Part shown: piece after piece, positions 51,300 through 61,608 of the stretch | Layout of the letters: every line of letters starts with the position of its first letter | How positions within the stretch are numbered: position 1 is the first letter of the stretch | Source of the DNA: Desulfitibacter sp. BRH_c19 | GTDB taxonomy: Bacteria; Bacillota; DSM-16504; Desulfitibacterales; Desulfitibacteraceae | Length of the DNA stretch: 64,000 nt | Direction of reading: 5' to 3' | Assembly: GCA_001515945.1 (NCBI GenBank) | Contig: LOER01000031.1 | Span: forward strand, 1-64,000 | Notes under the pieces: model-generated | What the model was told of the DNA's origin: nothing | What the model saw: the letters and a program-made list of their open reading frames with translations, nothing else | Databases searched by the model: none | Program-made: the position numbers and the translations under genes

Positions 51300-51366
51300 A
51301 TTGTCAATAAAATAAAGCTTTTTATACCGTAACCTGACAATGATTGCAACAACCATATACTATAAT
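51300..51366 (+). promoter_or_regulatory. Spo0A-type spoIIE promoter with 21-bp spacer
   Basis: CTGACA (51334-51339) and TATAAT (51361-51366) are separated by 21 bases rather than 17. The same long spacing is known for the Spo0A-activated spoIIE and spoIIG promoters of Bacillus. TTGTCAAT at ~51301 resembles a 0A box (TTGTCRAA). Confidence 0.6.
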
Positions 51367-51399
51367 TGTTAAAGACGTTATTTTAGGGTGGTGCAGTAA

Positions 51400-53787
51400 T
51401 TGTCAGAACCTACAGAAGTTTATTCATTCTACAGAAGTGGTGTTCTTTCTAAGGATAATGAGGATTCTACAGCTTCCCCTTTAGTAGGACAAACTATCAA
51501 TAATTGGACTCCTTTAATTATATTATATGGACTGATAGCGCTGATTTTTGCAAAGGGACAACTTATGCAAAGCATTTGGGTGCTTGCACCTGCGTTTTGT
51601 GTTGCAGTAGTGGGGATTGAAGGCAAGAGGTTTACTGTGATTGTAACCCTAGCCTGTTTGCTAGGTGTTTGGTTGGGAACTGAGGGCCAGTTGGCCATTT
51701 CAGCATTAAATAGTGTTATAGTAATAGTTCTTGTTGCTTCTTTATCATTATTTAGACCATTTTTTTTGAAATCTATATGGCATGTACCTGTTTTAGTCCT
51801 TTTGGTAATGATTTTTATAAAAGGTACATATTTTGTAATAAGTGATTACCCGACATATTATTTCCTTGAAATAAGCTTTGAAGGGTTTATTGCTGGAGCT
51901 CTTAGCATAGCTTTTGTTAAGGGCTTATCAGGCATTAATGAATTGCGAAAGGGTCTATTATCTAATGAAAATGCATTAGGATTAACTATACTTGGTGTGG
52001 CAATTCTAATAAGTTTAATGGAAATAAGTGTCCTATACTGGAATCTAGGTAGAACCGTAGCCTTGGTATTAATTTTGTGTGTTGCTTATTTATATGGTGG
52101 AGGATACGGTGCAGCTTTAGGAGTTGTTTCAGGATTTGCCCCGAGTTTGTTGACCACTCTGGTTAGTCCATATGCAGGGATTTTTGCCTTATCGGGCTTA
52201 CTGGCCGGACTTTTTAGAGGGTTTGGCAAACCAGGCTGCATTACTGGCTTTATGATGGGACAATTTGGCCTAGCCTATTATTTACTATATATTGAGGATC
52301 TTAATTCCTTGCTCATAGAGAGTATTAGTGCCGGATTGATATTCTTATTATTGCCGATATCTTTAATCCATAAAGCAGATATGATTATTCTAAACAAGGA
52401 TAAAACCCAGGAAACTGAGAAAGTACTTCTCAATAAAATTTATGATGTTAGTAATATTTTTAAGGAATTATCAAAAACTTTTAAACAAATTTCTGATGAC
52501 ATAGAATGGGAGGATAAAGCCAGATTTGACTTAATATTAAAAACCATAACTAATAGGGTTTGTTCAGGTTGTTCAGTATTTATGATCTGCTGGCAGAAAG
52601 AAAAAAAGTCCACATGTCAGCATATATGTACTCTTTTTAATCTAATTGAAGTTCAAGGTACGGTTAATAAGGGAGATTTACCAGGAGAACTCAGAAAAAG
52701 GTGTATTCGGCCCGAAGAGTTAGTAACAGTAGCAGGATGTCTCTTTGAAACGCACTTAATGGATAGACATTATAGGAAAAAGCTAAATGAAACAAGGGGT
52801 TTAGTAGCTGAGCAACTCCAGGGTGTATCTGCTGTGATGGAAAACTTAGCGGGAGACATCAAAATAGAAAGAGATCAATTTTTTGAAAAAGAGACATATA
52901 TTTATAATAAACTTGTGGAAATGGGCATTGAAATTATGGCCCTTAATTTGTCCAGAACTAATAGTAACAATATAGAACTAGATATAACTAAAGAGGCTTG
53001 TAGAGGTAAAATGGAATGTAATTTACTTATTAAGCCTTATTTGGAGGATTACCTGCAAGACAACTTTATAGTCGACAGAAGTAATTGTGCCATTAAAAAG
53101 GGACAGTTAATCTGTACTTGTAAATTTAGGCCAAGTACTGCACTAAAGGTCACAGTGGGATTTAGCCAGATTAAATGTGAAGGTACAGTTATTTGCGGTG
53201 ATACATATAAATCTTTCGAAATAAAAGGTGGTAAGCATATTGTAGCTTTAAGTGATGGTATGGGGGTAGGTCCAAAGGCTGCCAAGGAGAGTAATACAGT
53301 TATATCTCTTTTGGAACAGCTTTTAAAAAATGGCTTTGAAAAAGAAATGGCTGTGCGAACCATTAACTCTGTCCTCGGGGTTAGGTCCGAGGATGAAACT
53401 TTTGCAACTTTGGATTTGGCCATAATAGACATTTATACAGGAGAAGTAGAGTTCATTAAAATAGGAGCAGCACCAGGTTTTATTAAACGGGGGAATCAGG
53501 TTGGCATTGTAAAAGCCAATAGTCATCCTTTGGGTATTCTAAATGGAATCGAATTAATAAGGCAAAGCAAACATCTTTGTAAGGGTGATGCATTAATAAT
53601 GGTTTCGGATGGAGCCCTAGAAGCAGGTGAATTTACAGATAAAGAAGGTTGGATGGTAGAAGTGTTAAGAGATTTGCGTATCCAGGATGCACAGGAATTA
53701 GCCCATATAACTTTACGTCATTCTCTAGCAGTTGCACCTGATATAATAAGTGATGATATGACGGTTATTGTAGCAAAATTGGAGTAA
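51400..53787 (+). CDS. spoIIE: Stage II sporulation protein E, serine phosphatase
   Basis: 795 residues from TTG. The first ~310 residues contain about ten membrane segments; the middle (~320-560) is the cytoplasmic oligomerisation part with Cys-rich CSGCSVFMICW; ~580-795 is a PP2C-type phosphatase with VALSDGMGVGPKAAKESNTV and MVSDGALEAGEF. It dephosphorylates SpoIIAA to free sigma-F in the forespore and interacts with FtsZ. Position between tRNA-Met and tilS matches Bacillus. Confidence 0.96.
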   Translation: MSEPTEVYSFYRSGVLSKDNEDSTASPLVGQTINNWTPLIILYGLIALIFAKGQLMQSIWVLAPAFCVAVVGIEGKRFTVIVTLACLLGVWLGTEGQLAISALNSVIVIVLVASLSLFRPFFLKSIWHVPVLVLLVMIFIKGTYFVISDYPTYYFLEISFEGFIAGALSIAFVKGLSGINELRKGLLSNENALGLTILGVAILISLMEISVLYWNLGRTVALVLILCVAYLYGGGYGAALGVVSGFAPSLLTTLVSPYAGIFALSGLLAGLFRGFGKPGCITGFMMGQFGLAYYLLYIEDLNSLLIESISAGLIFLLLPISLIHKADMIILNKDKTQETEKVLLNKIYDVSNIFKELSKTFKQISDDIEWEDKARFDLILKTITNRVCSGCSVFMICWQKEKKSTCQHICTLFNLIEVQGTVNKGDLPGELRKRCIRPEELVTVAGCLFETHLMDRHYRKKLNETRGLVAEQLQGVSAVMENLAGDIKIERDQFFEKETYIYNKLVEMGIEIMALNLSRTNSNNIELDITKEACRGKMECNLLIKPYLEDYLQDNFIVDRSNCAIKKGQLICTCKFRPSTALKVTVGFSQIKCEGTVICGDTYKSFEIKGGKHIVALSDGMGVGPKAAKESNTVISLLEQLLKNGFEKEMAVRTINSVLGVRSEDETFATLDLAIIDIYTGEVEFIKIGAAPGFIKRGNQVGIVKANSHPLGILNGIELIRQSKHLCKGDALIMVSDGALEAGEFTDKEGWMVEVLRDLRIQDAQELAHITLRHSLAVAPDIISDDMTVIVAKLE

Positions 53788-53822
53788 AGGCTAAAGGTTA
53801 AAGGTAAACTAGAAACACAGGA
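53788..53822. repeat. Short AAAGG(T)TA direct repeats
   Basis: TAAAGGCTAAAGGTTAAAGGTAAACTAG contains three AAAGG units 7-8 bases apart directly after the spoIIE stop. Simple-sequence expansion; no function assigned. Confidence 0.45.
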
Positions 53823-53894
53823 AAAAACAACCATTAGTGGCAGGAAAATGTCGACTTTTATCGAAAGGTATAGAATAGATTAAGATGGTGTGGA

Positions 53895-55343
53895 GTGTTT
53901 AGATCGATAATGATTACCATAGTGGAAAAAACCATTGCGAGATATGATTTGCTACAGCAAAATGATAAAATATTAGTTGCAGTTTCAGGGGGGGCAGATT
54001 CACTGGCCCTACTTCATTGTTTAAACCTACTTAAAAATAAGTATGAGTTAACTCTAATTGTAGCACATTTGAATCATATGTTTCGAGGAATGGAAGCGGA
54101 TAGAGATGCAGAATATGTAAAGCAAGTTGCAGATAAACTCGGACTTCAATCTATTATAGAAAAAATTAATGTTCCTGAAGTTTTAGCAGAGAACAACTAT
54201 TCACCACAAGAAGGTGCGAGGGTTGTGAGATATGGATTTCTTAGAAAGACTGCTAAAGACTTATCGTGTAACAAAATAGCTTTGGGACATCATAAAGATG
54301 ATCAGGCTGAAACCATTCTTCTTAATCTTTTAAAAGGAGCTGGATTGGATGGTTTAAAGGGTATAGCTCCAAAAAGGGATTTGTATATAAGGCCACTATT
54401 AGAGGTTAAAAAAGAGGTTTTAGAGAGATACTGTGAAGAGAATAAACTGTCTGTTCGTATAGATCTATCAAATTTCAAGGAAGTTTATTTAAGGAATAAG
54501 ATAAGAAATAGTTTGATGCCTTTACTTATCAAGGACTTTAACCCAAGATTAGTAGATGTTCTCGCAACTACTGCGGATATATTACGAGAAGAAAATGCAT
54601 ATCTTGAGGAAAATGCTGAGAACCTTGAAATAGATTGTAGAATTTCTATCAATAAGGAGAAACAAAAAGGTGAATGGCTTACACAACCATTTTTGGAGTT
54701 GCCCATAGCTATCCAGAGAAGGATTATCAGGCAAATATTCTTCATGGTAAGTGGAAATAATTATAATCTATCATTTTATCATGTAGAATCTGTCAGAAAC
54801 CTAATATCTTACAGCTCTTCAGGAAGCACAACAGAATTACCAGGTCAATTAAAGGCAATTTTTAGTTATGATAGGCTTAAAATCATGCGAAAAGAGGAAT
54901 ATTATTCAGAAGAGAGCATTGATTATTATCATGAAATGTCTATCCCAGGTACTTTACTTGTCCAGGAGACTAATACCATTATAGAAAGCAAATTTTTAAG
55001 TCCATCTGAAACTATGGAAAGATTGGAGCTTAAAGATAGAAACGAAGCTTTGGTGAGTATTAATCCTGGGGATACACTTATAATTAGAAACAGAAGAACA
55101 GGCGATAGAATGAGACCTGTGGGTATGACAGGCACAAAAAAACTTAAGGATTTATTCATAGATGAAAAGATTGATAAACTTGAAAGGAATAGGTTGCCTA
55201 TTATTCTAAGCAAACAAACAGGAAAAATTATTTGGGTTGCTGGGTTAAGAATATCAGAAGAATTCAAGAATACACTAGATAAAAACAGCATTCTATTAAG
55301 AATTTCAAAGTATAATAATGGAGAATTTATGAAAAATCCTTAG
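53895..55343 (+). CDS. tilS: tRNA(Ile)-lysidine synthetase
   Basis: 482 residues. The PP-loop SGGADS (31-36) and the following VAHLNHMFRGMEADRDAEYV, GHHKDDQAETILLNLLKGAGLDGLKG identify TilS, with the C-terminal TilS domains (GDTLIIRNRRTGDRMRPVGMTGTKKLKDLFIDEKI). It makes lysidine at the CAU anticodon of tRNA-Ile. GTG 53895 is used; ATG 53910 is an alternative. hprT, usually next in Bacillus, is absent before ftsH. Confidence 0.95.
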   Translation: MFRSIMITIVEKTIARYDLLQQNDKILVAVSGGADSLALLHCLNLLKNKYELTLIVAHLNHMFRGMEADRDAEYVKQVADKLGLQSIIEKINVPEVLAENNYSPQEGARVVRYGFLRKTAKDLSCNKIALGHHKDDQAETILLNLLKGAGLDGLKGIAPKRDLYIRPLLEVKKEVLERYCEENKLSVRIDLSNFKEVYLRNKIRNSLMPLLIKDFNPRLVDVLATTADILREENAYLEENAENLEIDCRISINKEKQKGEWLTQPFLELPIAIQRRIIRQIFFMVSGNNYNLSFYHVESVRNLISYSSSGSTTELPGQLKAIFSYDRLKIMRKEEYYSEESIDYYHEMSIPGTLLVQETNTIIESKFLSPSETMERLELKDRNEALVSINPGDTLIIRNRRTGDRMRPVGMTGTKKLKDLFIDEKIDKLERNRLPIILSKQTGKIIWVAGLRISEEFKNTLDKNSILLRISKYNNGEFMKNP

Positions 55344-55421
55344 ATTCTTTTTAAAACTATAGGATTTTATGGTATAGTTTCTTTTAGTAGCATAAGTATT
55401 TAGCTTGAGAGGAGGATACGT

Positions 55422-57437
55422 TTGAATCGTATATTTAAAAATTTAGCAATTTATCTCTTGATTGTCCTTATTGCAGTATCTGTTATAAGATTGACTACTC
55501 CTACTGGGGAACAACCTAGAGAATTTACTTTGACTTCTCTTTTAGCAGAGATTGATCAGGGAAAAATTAGATCAGTTGAAGTAACCTTGCGGGAGGACAT
55601 ATATATTATAGCTGGTGAACTTAAAACTGATGAACCTTTTACAGCCAACATTCCTCCCAATCCTGAATTGTTGCAAAGAATGGTTGATAAGGGTATAGAT
55701 GTAACGCCTGTAGCAAAACCGGAGCCTGCTTGGTATATGGGGTTATTGGGTACATTTTTACCTATTCTATTAATTGTGGGCTTGATCTTATTTATGATGC
55801 AGCAGACTCAAGGTGGAGGAAATAAGGTTATGCAGTTTGGTAAAAGTAAAGCCAGACTGCAAACTGCAGAGAAATCCAAGGTCACCTTTGCGGATGTTGC
55901 AGGTGTGGATGAGGTTAGGGAAGAACTAGAGGAAGTTGTGGAATTTCTGAAGAGTCCTAAAAAATTCAATGACATAGGGGCGAAAATTCCTAAAGGTGTT
56001 CTTTTATTTGGCCCTCCAGGTACAGGAAAGACATTACTAGCTAGAGCAGTAGCTGGTGAAGCTGGAGTACCCTTTTTCAGCATTAGTGGTTCTGACTTTG
56101 TTGAGATGTTCGTAGGTGTTGGAGCTTCTAGAGTTAGGGACCTTTTCGAAAATGCTAAAAAGACTGCTCCATGTATAGTCTTTATCGATGAAATTGACGC
56201 TGTTGGTAGACAGCGGGGTGCTGGCCTTGGTGGTGGACATGATGAAAGAGAACAAACACTTAATCAGCTACTTGTTGAAATGGACGGTTTTGAAACAAAT
56301 GAAGGAATTATCATGATAGCTGCAACAAACAGACCTGACATTCTTGATCCGGCATTATTAAGGCCAGGAAGATTTGACCGTCAGGTTACAGTAGATGTAC
56401 CTGATGTGAAAGGAAGAGAGGAAATACTCAAAGTTCATGTGAAAAACAGATTATTAGCTGATAAGATAGATTTAAATGTTTTAGCAAGAAGAACTCCAGG
56501 CTTTACAGGTGCGGATTTACAGAATCTAGTAAATGAGGGTGCATTACTTGCTGCCCGTCGTGGACGTAAAAAAATTGGTATGGATGAGCTTGAAGCGTCC
56601 ATTGAAAGGGTTATAGCAGGACCAGAGAAAAAGTCCAGGGTAATAAGCGATTATGAGAAAAAGTTAGTTGCTTACCATGAGGCTGGCCATGCTTTAATGG
56701 GACATTATTTAGAGCATACAGACCCCCTTCATAAGGTTTCAATCATTCCACGTGGTAGAGCGGGTGGTTATACCCTTCTCTTACCTAAAGAAGATAGAAG
56801 ATATATGACTAAATCTCAAATACTAGATATGGTTGTAATGCTCTTAGGAGGCAGGGTGGCTGAGGATATAGTATTAAAAGAAATTAGTACTGGTGCCCAA
56901 AATGACCTTGAAAGGGCTAGTGAGCTTGTAAGAAAGATAATTACTGAATACGGTATGAGTCAAGAACTAGGCCCTTTAACCTTTGGAAGAAAGCAGGAAC
57001 AGGTATTCCTGGGTAGAGATATCTCAAGAGATCGTAATTATAGTGAGGCCGTAGCATTTTCCATTGATAAGGAAGCTAGAAAAATTATGGATGAGTCTTA
57101 TATTCGTTCCAAGCAGATTTTAAATGACAATATGGACAAATTACATTTAGTTGCTCAAACTTTAATGGAAAAAGAAACATTAGAAGCTAATGAATTTGAG
57201 ACTTTAATTAATAGTATGGAAGATGGTTTATCTGCAGAGGAAGCAAAAAACAAAATGGAAGAGCTTATTAAAAAAGGACACCATGCTCGTGAAGCACAAG
57301 AAAAAATTGATTTAAAAGAAAGTCAAGATAAAGACAAAATAGGTAATGAAGGTTATAATAGCGACGAAAATCTTGATAATCCTCCACCAAAAGATGAAGG
57401 AAATGGACCTAGAATAACATTTAAATATAATAAGTAG
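55422..57437 (+). CDS. ftsH: ATP-dependent zinc metalloprotease FtsH
   Basis: 671 residues from TTG with GAGGAGG upstream. Two membrane helices (~7-24 and ~107-127) flank the extracytoplasmic part; the AAA domain has Walker A GPPGTGKT (197-204), Walker [13 protein letters not shown] and [12 protein letters not shown]; the zinc motif HEAGH is at 419-423. The C-terminal ~60 residues are polar and acidic. It degrades membrane and short-lived proteins. Confidence 0.98.
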   Translation: MNRIFKNLAIYLLIVLIAVSVIRLTTPTGEQPREFTLTSLLAEIDQGKIRSVEVTLREDIYIIAGELKTDEPFTANIPPNPELLQRMVDKGIDVTPVAKPEPAWYMGLLGTFLPILLIVGLILFMMQQTQGGGNKVMQFGKSKARLQTAEKSKVTFADVAGVDEVREELEEVVEFLKSPKKFNDIGAKIPKGVLLFGPPGTGKTLLARAVAGEAGVPFFSISGSDFVEMFVGVGASRVRDLFENAKKTAPCIVFIDEIDAVGRQRGAGLGGGHDEREQTLNQLLVEMDGFETNEGIIMIAATNRPDILDPALLRPGRFDRQVTVDVPDVKGREEILKVHVKNRLLADKIDLNVLARRTPGFTGADLQNLVNEGALLAARRGRKKIGMDELEASIERVIAGPEKKSRVISDYEKKLVAYHEAGHALMGHYLEHTDPLHKVSIIPRGRAGGYTLLLPKEDRRYMTKSQILDMVVMLLGGRVAEDIVLKEISTGAQNDLERASELVRKIITEYGMSQELGPLTFGRKQEQVFLGRDISRDRNYSEAVAFSIDKEARKIMDESYIRSKQILNDNMDKLHLVAQTLMEKETLEANEFETLINSMEDGLSAEEAKNKMEELIKKGHHAREAQEKIDLKESQDKDKIGNEGYNSDENLDNPPPKDEGNGPRITFKYNK

Positions 57438-57449
57438 GAGTTGATGTTG

Positions 57450-57902
57450 TTGGAGCAGACGTATGTTATGATAAAGCCTGATGGAGTACAAAGGAATTTA
57501 ATTGGGGAAATTATTAGCAGAATAGAGAATAAAGGATTTAAAGTTGCAGCTATGAAAATGATTAAGCTATCTAGAGAAACTGCAGGGGTCCACTATGGTG
57601 AACATAAGGGAAAACCTTTTTTCAACGGTTTAGTAGACTTTATCACCTCAGGTCCTGTTGTAGCAATGGTGGTAGAGGGTGAGAATGTTGTTTCTGCAAT
57701 GAGAAAAATAATAGGTTCAACCAATCCATTAGAAGCAGATTGCGGGACCATAAGAGGAGACTATGGCCTAAGTGTAGGTAAAAATATTATTCATGGCTCA
57801 GATTCACTAGAGAGTGCAAAAAGAGAGATAGGCATATACTTCACTAATCAGGAAATATGTGAGTATCATAAAAATATAGAAGACTGGATTTACGAGGGTT
57901 AG
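57450..57902 (+). CDS. ndk: Nucleoside diphosphate kinase
   Basis: TTG 57450 gives the family start (M)[15 protein letters not shown] and lies 9 bases after TAGGAG; earlier in-frame TTG/ATG codons are closer to the site. The 150 residues include catalytic H115 in [16 protein letters not shown] and the [20 protein letters not shown] block. It balances NTP and dNTP pools. It is 12 bases after ftsH. Confidence 0.95.
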   Translation: MEQTYVMIKPDGVQRNLIGEIISRIENKGFKVAAMKMIKLSRETAGVHYGEHKGKPFFNGLVDFITSGPVVAMVVEGENVVSAMRKIIGSTNPLEADCGTIRGDYGLSVGKNIIHGSDSLESAKREIGIYFTNQEICEYHKNIEDWIYEG

Positions 57903-57911
57903 ACATTAGCT

Positions 57912-57936
57912 AAGGGCTCCATTAGGAGCCCTTTCT
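57912..57936 (+). terminator. ftsH-ndk terminator
   Basis: AAGGGCTCC and GGAGCCCTT form a 9-bp stem with an ATTA loop; the T-tract is short. Confidence 0.85.
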
Positions 57937-58292
57937 GATTTAGAAACAACCCTTTTTGAAATTTGGTACAGGATATAGATAGCTAAAAAGTTTGTGAAAA
58001 ATGTAATTATGGTAATTTTTTTTTATTTCTGTACTTAATGCTGCACTTAAATATAGCCAAAAATATATATTTGTAAGACATGCTGGCTTAAAACCTTGGA
58101 GCTCTAAGGAAAAAAATTATTTTAATAAGCATAAATAATTTTAGTAGGGACTCATAAGCATTGCAGGGCAATAGAAAAAAAAGAAGGATTTTTTTTCTAA
58201 AGAGAGAAAAGACTATAAGTGATGCATGGCTATATATTTAGTCAATTCTTGGGAATAATGAAATTAAAATATTTTAGAGGAGTGATTTTTTA
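57937..58292. other. Long AT-rich gap before fhs
   Basis: About 350 bases with A- and T-tracts and no open frame, repeat copy, or recognised RNA. It ends with GAGGAGTG, the ribosome site of fhs. A promoter for fhs must lie here, but no pair of hexamers stands out. Confidence 0.5.
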
Positions 58293-59972
58293 ATGAGTAA
58301 GGTACCAAGTGATATCGAAATTGCCCAGGCGGCGAAAATGAAACAAGTGACTGAAGTAGCTGAGAAATTAGGCCTTCAAGAGGACGATTTAGAATTATAT
58401 GGCAAATATAAATCTAAAGTTTCTCTTGATGTCTATAAGAGATTAAAGGACAAGCCAGATGGCAAGCTAGTTCTGGTTACTGCAATTACCCCAACACCAG
58501 CAGGTGAAGGTAAAACTACAACTAGTGTTGGTTTAACCGACGGACTTGCTCACATAGGCAAAAAAGCAATGGTATGTTTAAGAGAACCATCCTTAGGCCC
58601 AAGCTTTGGTATTAAAGGTGGAGCTGCTGGTGGTGGATATGCTCAGGTAGTTCCAATGGAAGATATTAATCTTCACTTTACTGGTGATCTTCACGCTATT
58701 ACTTATGCACACAATTTATTGGCAGCTTTAATTGACAACCACATTCATCAAGGTAACGACTTGGGGATAGACCCAAGACAGGTTGTATTCCGCAGAGTAA
58801 TTGACTTAAATGACAGGGCTTTAAGACAGTGTGTTATTTCTTTAGGAGGAAAAGCCAACGGAATGCCAAGAGAAAGTGGATTTGATATTACGGTGGCCTC
58901 AGAAGTAATGGCTATTTTATGTCTAGCTTCTGACTTAACTGATTTAAAAGAGCGCTTTAAGAGAATAGTAATTGGTTACAACTTCAATGGAGATCCTGTA
59001 ACTGCAGGAGATTTAAAAGCAGAAGGTTCAATGGGTCTATTAATGAAGGATGCTATCAAACCAAACCTTGTACAAACACTTGAAAATACACCTGCATTTA
59101 TTCATGGCGGTCCATTTGCAAATATTGCCCATGGTTGTAACTCAGTAACAGCTACTAAGTTAGCTTTAAAATTAGCTGATTATGTTATCACAGAAGCTGG
59201 TTTTGGAGCTGATCTAGGTGCCGAGAAATTCTTTGATTTGAAGTGCAGATTTGCAGGTCTTAAGCCAGATGCAGTAGTTATTGTTGCAACTGTGAGAGCT
59301 CTTAAGATGCATGGTGGTGTTCCTAAGGCTGAGTTAGGAAAAGTTAATATGGATGCTTTAGCTAAGGGCTATGAAAACCTAGAAAAACATATTGAAAACG
59401 TTGGTAAGTTTGGAGTGCCTGCAGTAGTTGCAGTTAACAGATTCCCAACTGATACTGAGGAAGAATTTAAGTTTGTAATTGAACGTTGCCATGCAGCTGG
59501 AGCCGAAGTAGCTTTATCAGAGGTGTGGGCTAAAGGTGGAGAAGGTGGAGTTGAATTAGCTGAGAAAGTTCTTGAGACTATTGAAAATAGACCATCCAAC
59601 TTCAAACCTCTATATGAATTAAATACTACTTTAAAGGATAAGCTTAATACAATAGCTAAAGAGGTATATGGTGCTGATGGAGTAGCATTTACAGATGCAG
59701 CTGAAAAATCTATTGCTATGTTTGAAAAACAAGGCTATGGTGAGCTTCCAGTATGTATCGCTAAGACACAGTATTCCTTATCAGATGATTTAACTAAGTT
59801 TGGTAGACCAAGAAACTTTACTATTACCATTAGAGAAGTAAGATTATCAGCTGGTGCAGGCTTCTTCGTGTGTATTGCTGGAGCAGTTATGACAATGCCA
59901 GGTTTACCAAAGAGACCTGCTGCAGAAGTAATTGATGTTGATGAAAGTGGTAAAATTGTAGGTTTATTCTAA
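58293..59972 (+). CDS. fhs: Formate-tetrahydrofolate ligase
   Basis: 559 residues, the family length. Signatures: P-loop [49 protein letters not shown] and [12 protein letters not shown]. It makes 10-formyl-THF from formate, ATP and THF and is the folate entry step of the methyl branch of the acetyl-CoA pathway, and of purine synthesis. With the gcv operon and corrinoid module it points to C1-centred metabolism. The gene is monocistronic, ending at a strong hairpin. Confidence 0.98.
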   Translation: MSKVPSDIEIAQAAKMKQVTEVAEKLGLQEDDLELYGKYKSKVSLDVYKRLKDKPDGKLVLVTAITPTPAGEGKTTTSVGLTDGLAHIGKKAMVCLREPSLGPSFGIKGGAAGGGYAQVVPMEDINLHFTGDLHAITYAHNLLAALIDNHIHQGNDLGIDPRQVVFRRVIDLNDRALRQCVISLGGKANGMPRESGFDITVASEVMAILCLASDLTDLKERFKRIVIGYNFNGDPVTAGDLKAEGSMGLLMKDAIKPNLVQTLENTPAFIHGGPFANIAHGCNSVTATKLALKLADYVITEAGFGADLGAEKFFDLKCRFAGLKPDAVVIVATVRALKMHGGVPKAELGKVNMDALAKGYENLEKHIENVGKFGVPAVVAVNRFPTDTEEEFKFVIERCHAAGAEVALSEVWAKGGEGGVELAEKVLETIENRPSNFKPLYELNTTLKDKLNTIAKEVYGADGVAFTDAAEKSIAMFEKQGYGELPVCIAKTQYSLSDDLTKFGRPRNFTITIREVRLSAGAGFFVCIAGAVMTMPGLPKRPAAEVIDVDESGKIVGLF

Positions 59973-59991
59973 AATAGATAAAAATCTAGAC

Positions 59992-60124
59992 ATAAACAGG
60001 ATTCTTGACTTCAGGTGGAGTTTTTACTCCATCTGAAGGTTAGAAACCGTTATCCAGGGACATAGCACCGCTTATCTCCCACTTATGAAGATGGGAGTCT
60101 TAGTAGTGATAGTCATCGGATAAA
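59992..60124 (+). repeat. Structured intergenic repeat, copy D
   Basis: Begins ATAAACAGGATTCTTGA, then the perfect-type hairpin TTCAGGTGGAG-TTTTT-ACTCCATCTGAA (60010-60037), TTAGAAACCG, TTATCC, CTCCCACTTAT, GATGGGAGTCTTA and ends TCGGATAAA. TTATCC (~60050) can pair with the terminal GGATAA. It lies between fhs and its terminator. Confidence 0.75.
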
Positions 60125-60135
60125 AGAAACTGAAA

Positions 60136-60162
60136 GCCCAGGGGTTTTGCCCCTGGGCAATT
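60136..60162 (+). terminator. Terminator after fhs and repeat D
   Basis: GCCCAGGGG (60136-60144) and CCCCTGGGC (60150-60158) form a 9-bp G/C-rich stem with a TTTTG loop, followed by AATTTATT, a weak T-tract. Confidence 0.8.
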
Positions 60163-60233
60163 TATTAGATATAAACAACTTAGTGTATGCTGACTATCTT
60201 AGTTTACCCATATTATTTATTAGGAGACAAGTA

Positions 60234-60746
60234 ATGTCTGATAAGATTAAGGCAATTCTAAATCATGAAGAGTTTAAAAGAAGGAATAAATTGATAGATG
60301 TATATGAAGACGAAAGAAAATTTTGTTTGCACAATCTTCAGCACTTCCTAGATACTGCTAGAATCACTTATATTCTTATTTTGGAAAATAACGAGTATGT
60401 AAAGCTGTTCCCAGGTAAAAGTATAAATCAAGTCAAAGAATTAATTTATGCAGCTGGACTACTCCATGATTTAGGTAGAGTAGAGCAATACTCTGATGGG
60501 GTAGATCATGCTCTAGCTAGTGGTAGGATTGCTGAGCCCATTATGGAAGATATAGGCTTTTCATCACAAGACATAGATATAGTTTGCAAGGCTATTGGAG
60601 AACATAGAAAGTATAATAAGAGTAATTCGCCCTTTGGAAAAAAGCTATATCAAGGTGACAAACTGTCTCGGCAATGCCAAGGCTGTGAAGCATTTGATGA
60701 ATGTAAAATAGAATTAGACTATAAGCAAGGAAAACAAATTTATTAG
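60234..60746 (+). CDS. HD-domain phosphohydrolase
   Basis: ATG 60234 has TAGGAG 8 bases upstream; a longer frame from 60147 starts inside the terminator hairpin. 170 residues with HD-superfamily metal residues: CLHNLQHFLDTARI (H), YAAGLLHDLGRVEQY (HD) and VDHALASGRIAEPI (D/H). A C-terminal CRQCQGCEAFDECKIE-like cysteine group (C..C..C...C) is an unusual addition and may bind metal. Substrate unknown. It precedes the folate genes by 11 bases. Confidence 0.82.
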   Translation: MSDKIKAILNHEEFKRRNKLIDVYEDERKFCLHNLQHFLDTARITYILILENNEYVKLFPGKSINQVKELIYAAGLLHDLGRVEQYSDGVDHALASGRIAEPIMEDIGFSSQDIDIVCKAIGEHRKYNKSNSPFGKKLYQGDKLSRQCQGCEAFDECKIELDYKQGKQIY

Positions 60747-60757
60747 GTGATGTGATT

Positions 60758-61603
60758 ATGAATAATTTAAAAATAAATAACGCCCAGTTTAAGCCCTTAA
60801 AGGTGGGCAAATATACTTTGCCAATTGATGAAAGAACCATAGTTATGGGTATTTTAAATCTTACTCCTGATTCTTTTTCTGATGGAGGCAAATTTTTTGA
60901 TGTAAATAAAGCCGTATCCCATGCAATAGAAATGGTAGAAGAGGGTGCTGATATCATCGATGTGGGAGCAGAATCAACACGCCCCGGACATTTACCAGTT
61001 GATACAGATGAGGAAATCAAGAGATTAACACCAGTACTTGAAAAGTTACTTCAAGAAGTAAAGGTGCCTATTTCAGTAGACACCTACAAGGCTGCTACAG
61101 CTGAAAGAGTGCTTAATATGGGAGTCCATATTATAAATGATATTTGGGGACTACAAATGGATTCGGAGTTAGCCGCAGTTGCTGCCAAGTATGGAGTTCC
61201 TGTTATTGTAATGCATAACCAGGATGGTACGGAATATAGAAATCTAATGGGAGATGTTTTAAGCTTTTTAAAGACAAGTATAAGTATTGCTGAAGAAGCT
61301 GGAATAGACCCAGACAAAATAATTGTAGATCCAGGAATTGGATTTGGCAAAACCTTGGAGCATAATTTAGAGGTGATGGATAGGCTTGACGAGTTTAAAA
61401 GTCTTGGTAAACTTATTCTTTTAGGAACTTCAAGGAAATCCATGATTGGGAAAGTATTAGATTTACCTGTAGATCAAAGGGTAGAAGGGACTGCTGCCAC
61501 CGTAGCCTTAGGTATCGATCGGGGGGCTAATATAATTAGAATTCATGATGTGAAAGAAATGAAAAGGGTCTGCAGAATGATGGATGCTATGGTTAGGAGG
61601 TAG
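60758..61603 (+). CDS. folP: Dihydropteroate synthase
   Basis: ATG 60758 has AGGTGA 7 bases upstream; a GTG two codons earlier is possible. 281 residues with MGILNLTPDSFSDGG, DVGAESTRPGH, SVDTYKAATAERVL and the late GTSRKSMIG. It joins p-aminobenzoate to 7,8-dihydropterin pyrophosphate. First of folP-folB-folK. Confidence 0.97.
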   Translation: MNNLKINNAQFKPLKVGKYTLPIDERTIVMGILNLTPDSFSDGGKFFDVNKAVSHAIEMVEEGADIIDVGAESTRPGHLPVDTDEEIKRLTPVLEKLLQEVKVPISVDTYKAATAERVLNMGVHIINDIWGLQMDSELAAVAAKYGVPVIVMHNQDGTEYRNLMGDVLSFLKTSISIAEEAGIDPDKIIVDPGIGFGKTLEHNLEVMDRLDEFKSLGKLILLGTSRKSMIGKVLDLPVDQRVEGTAATVALGIDRGANIIRIHDVKEMKRVCRMMDAMVRR

Positions 61604-61608
61604 TCTTT

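Noticed and set aside
60147-60233. N-terminal extension of the HD protein
   Set aside because: It would start inside a terminator hairpin; TAGGAG precedes ATG 60234.
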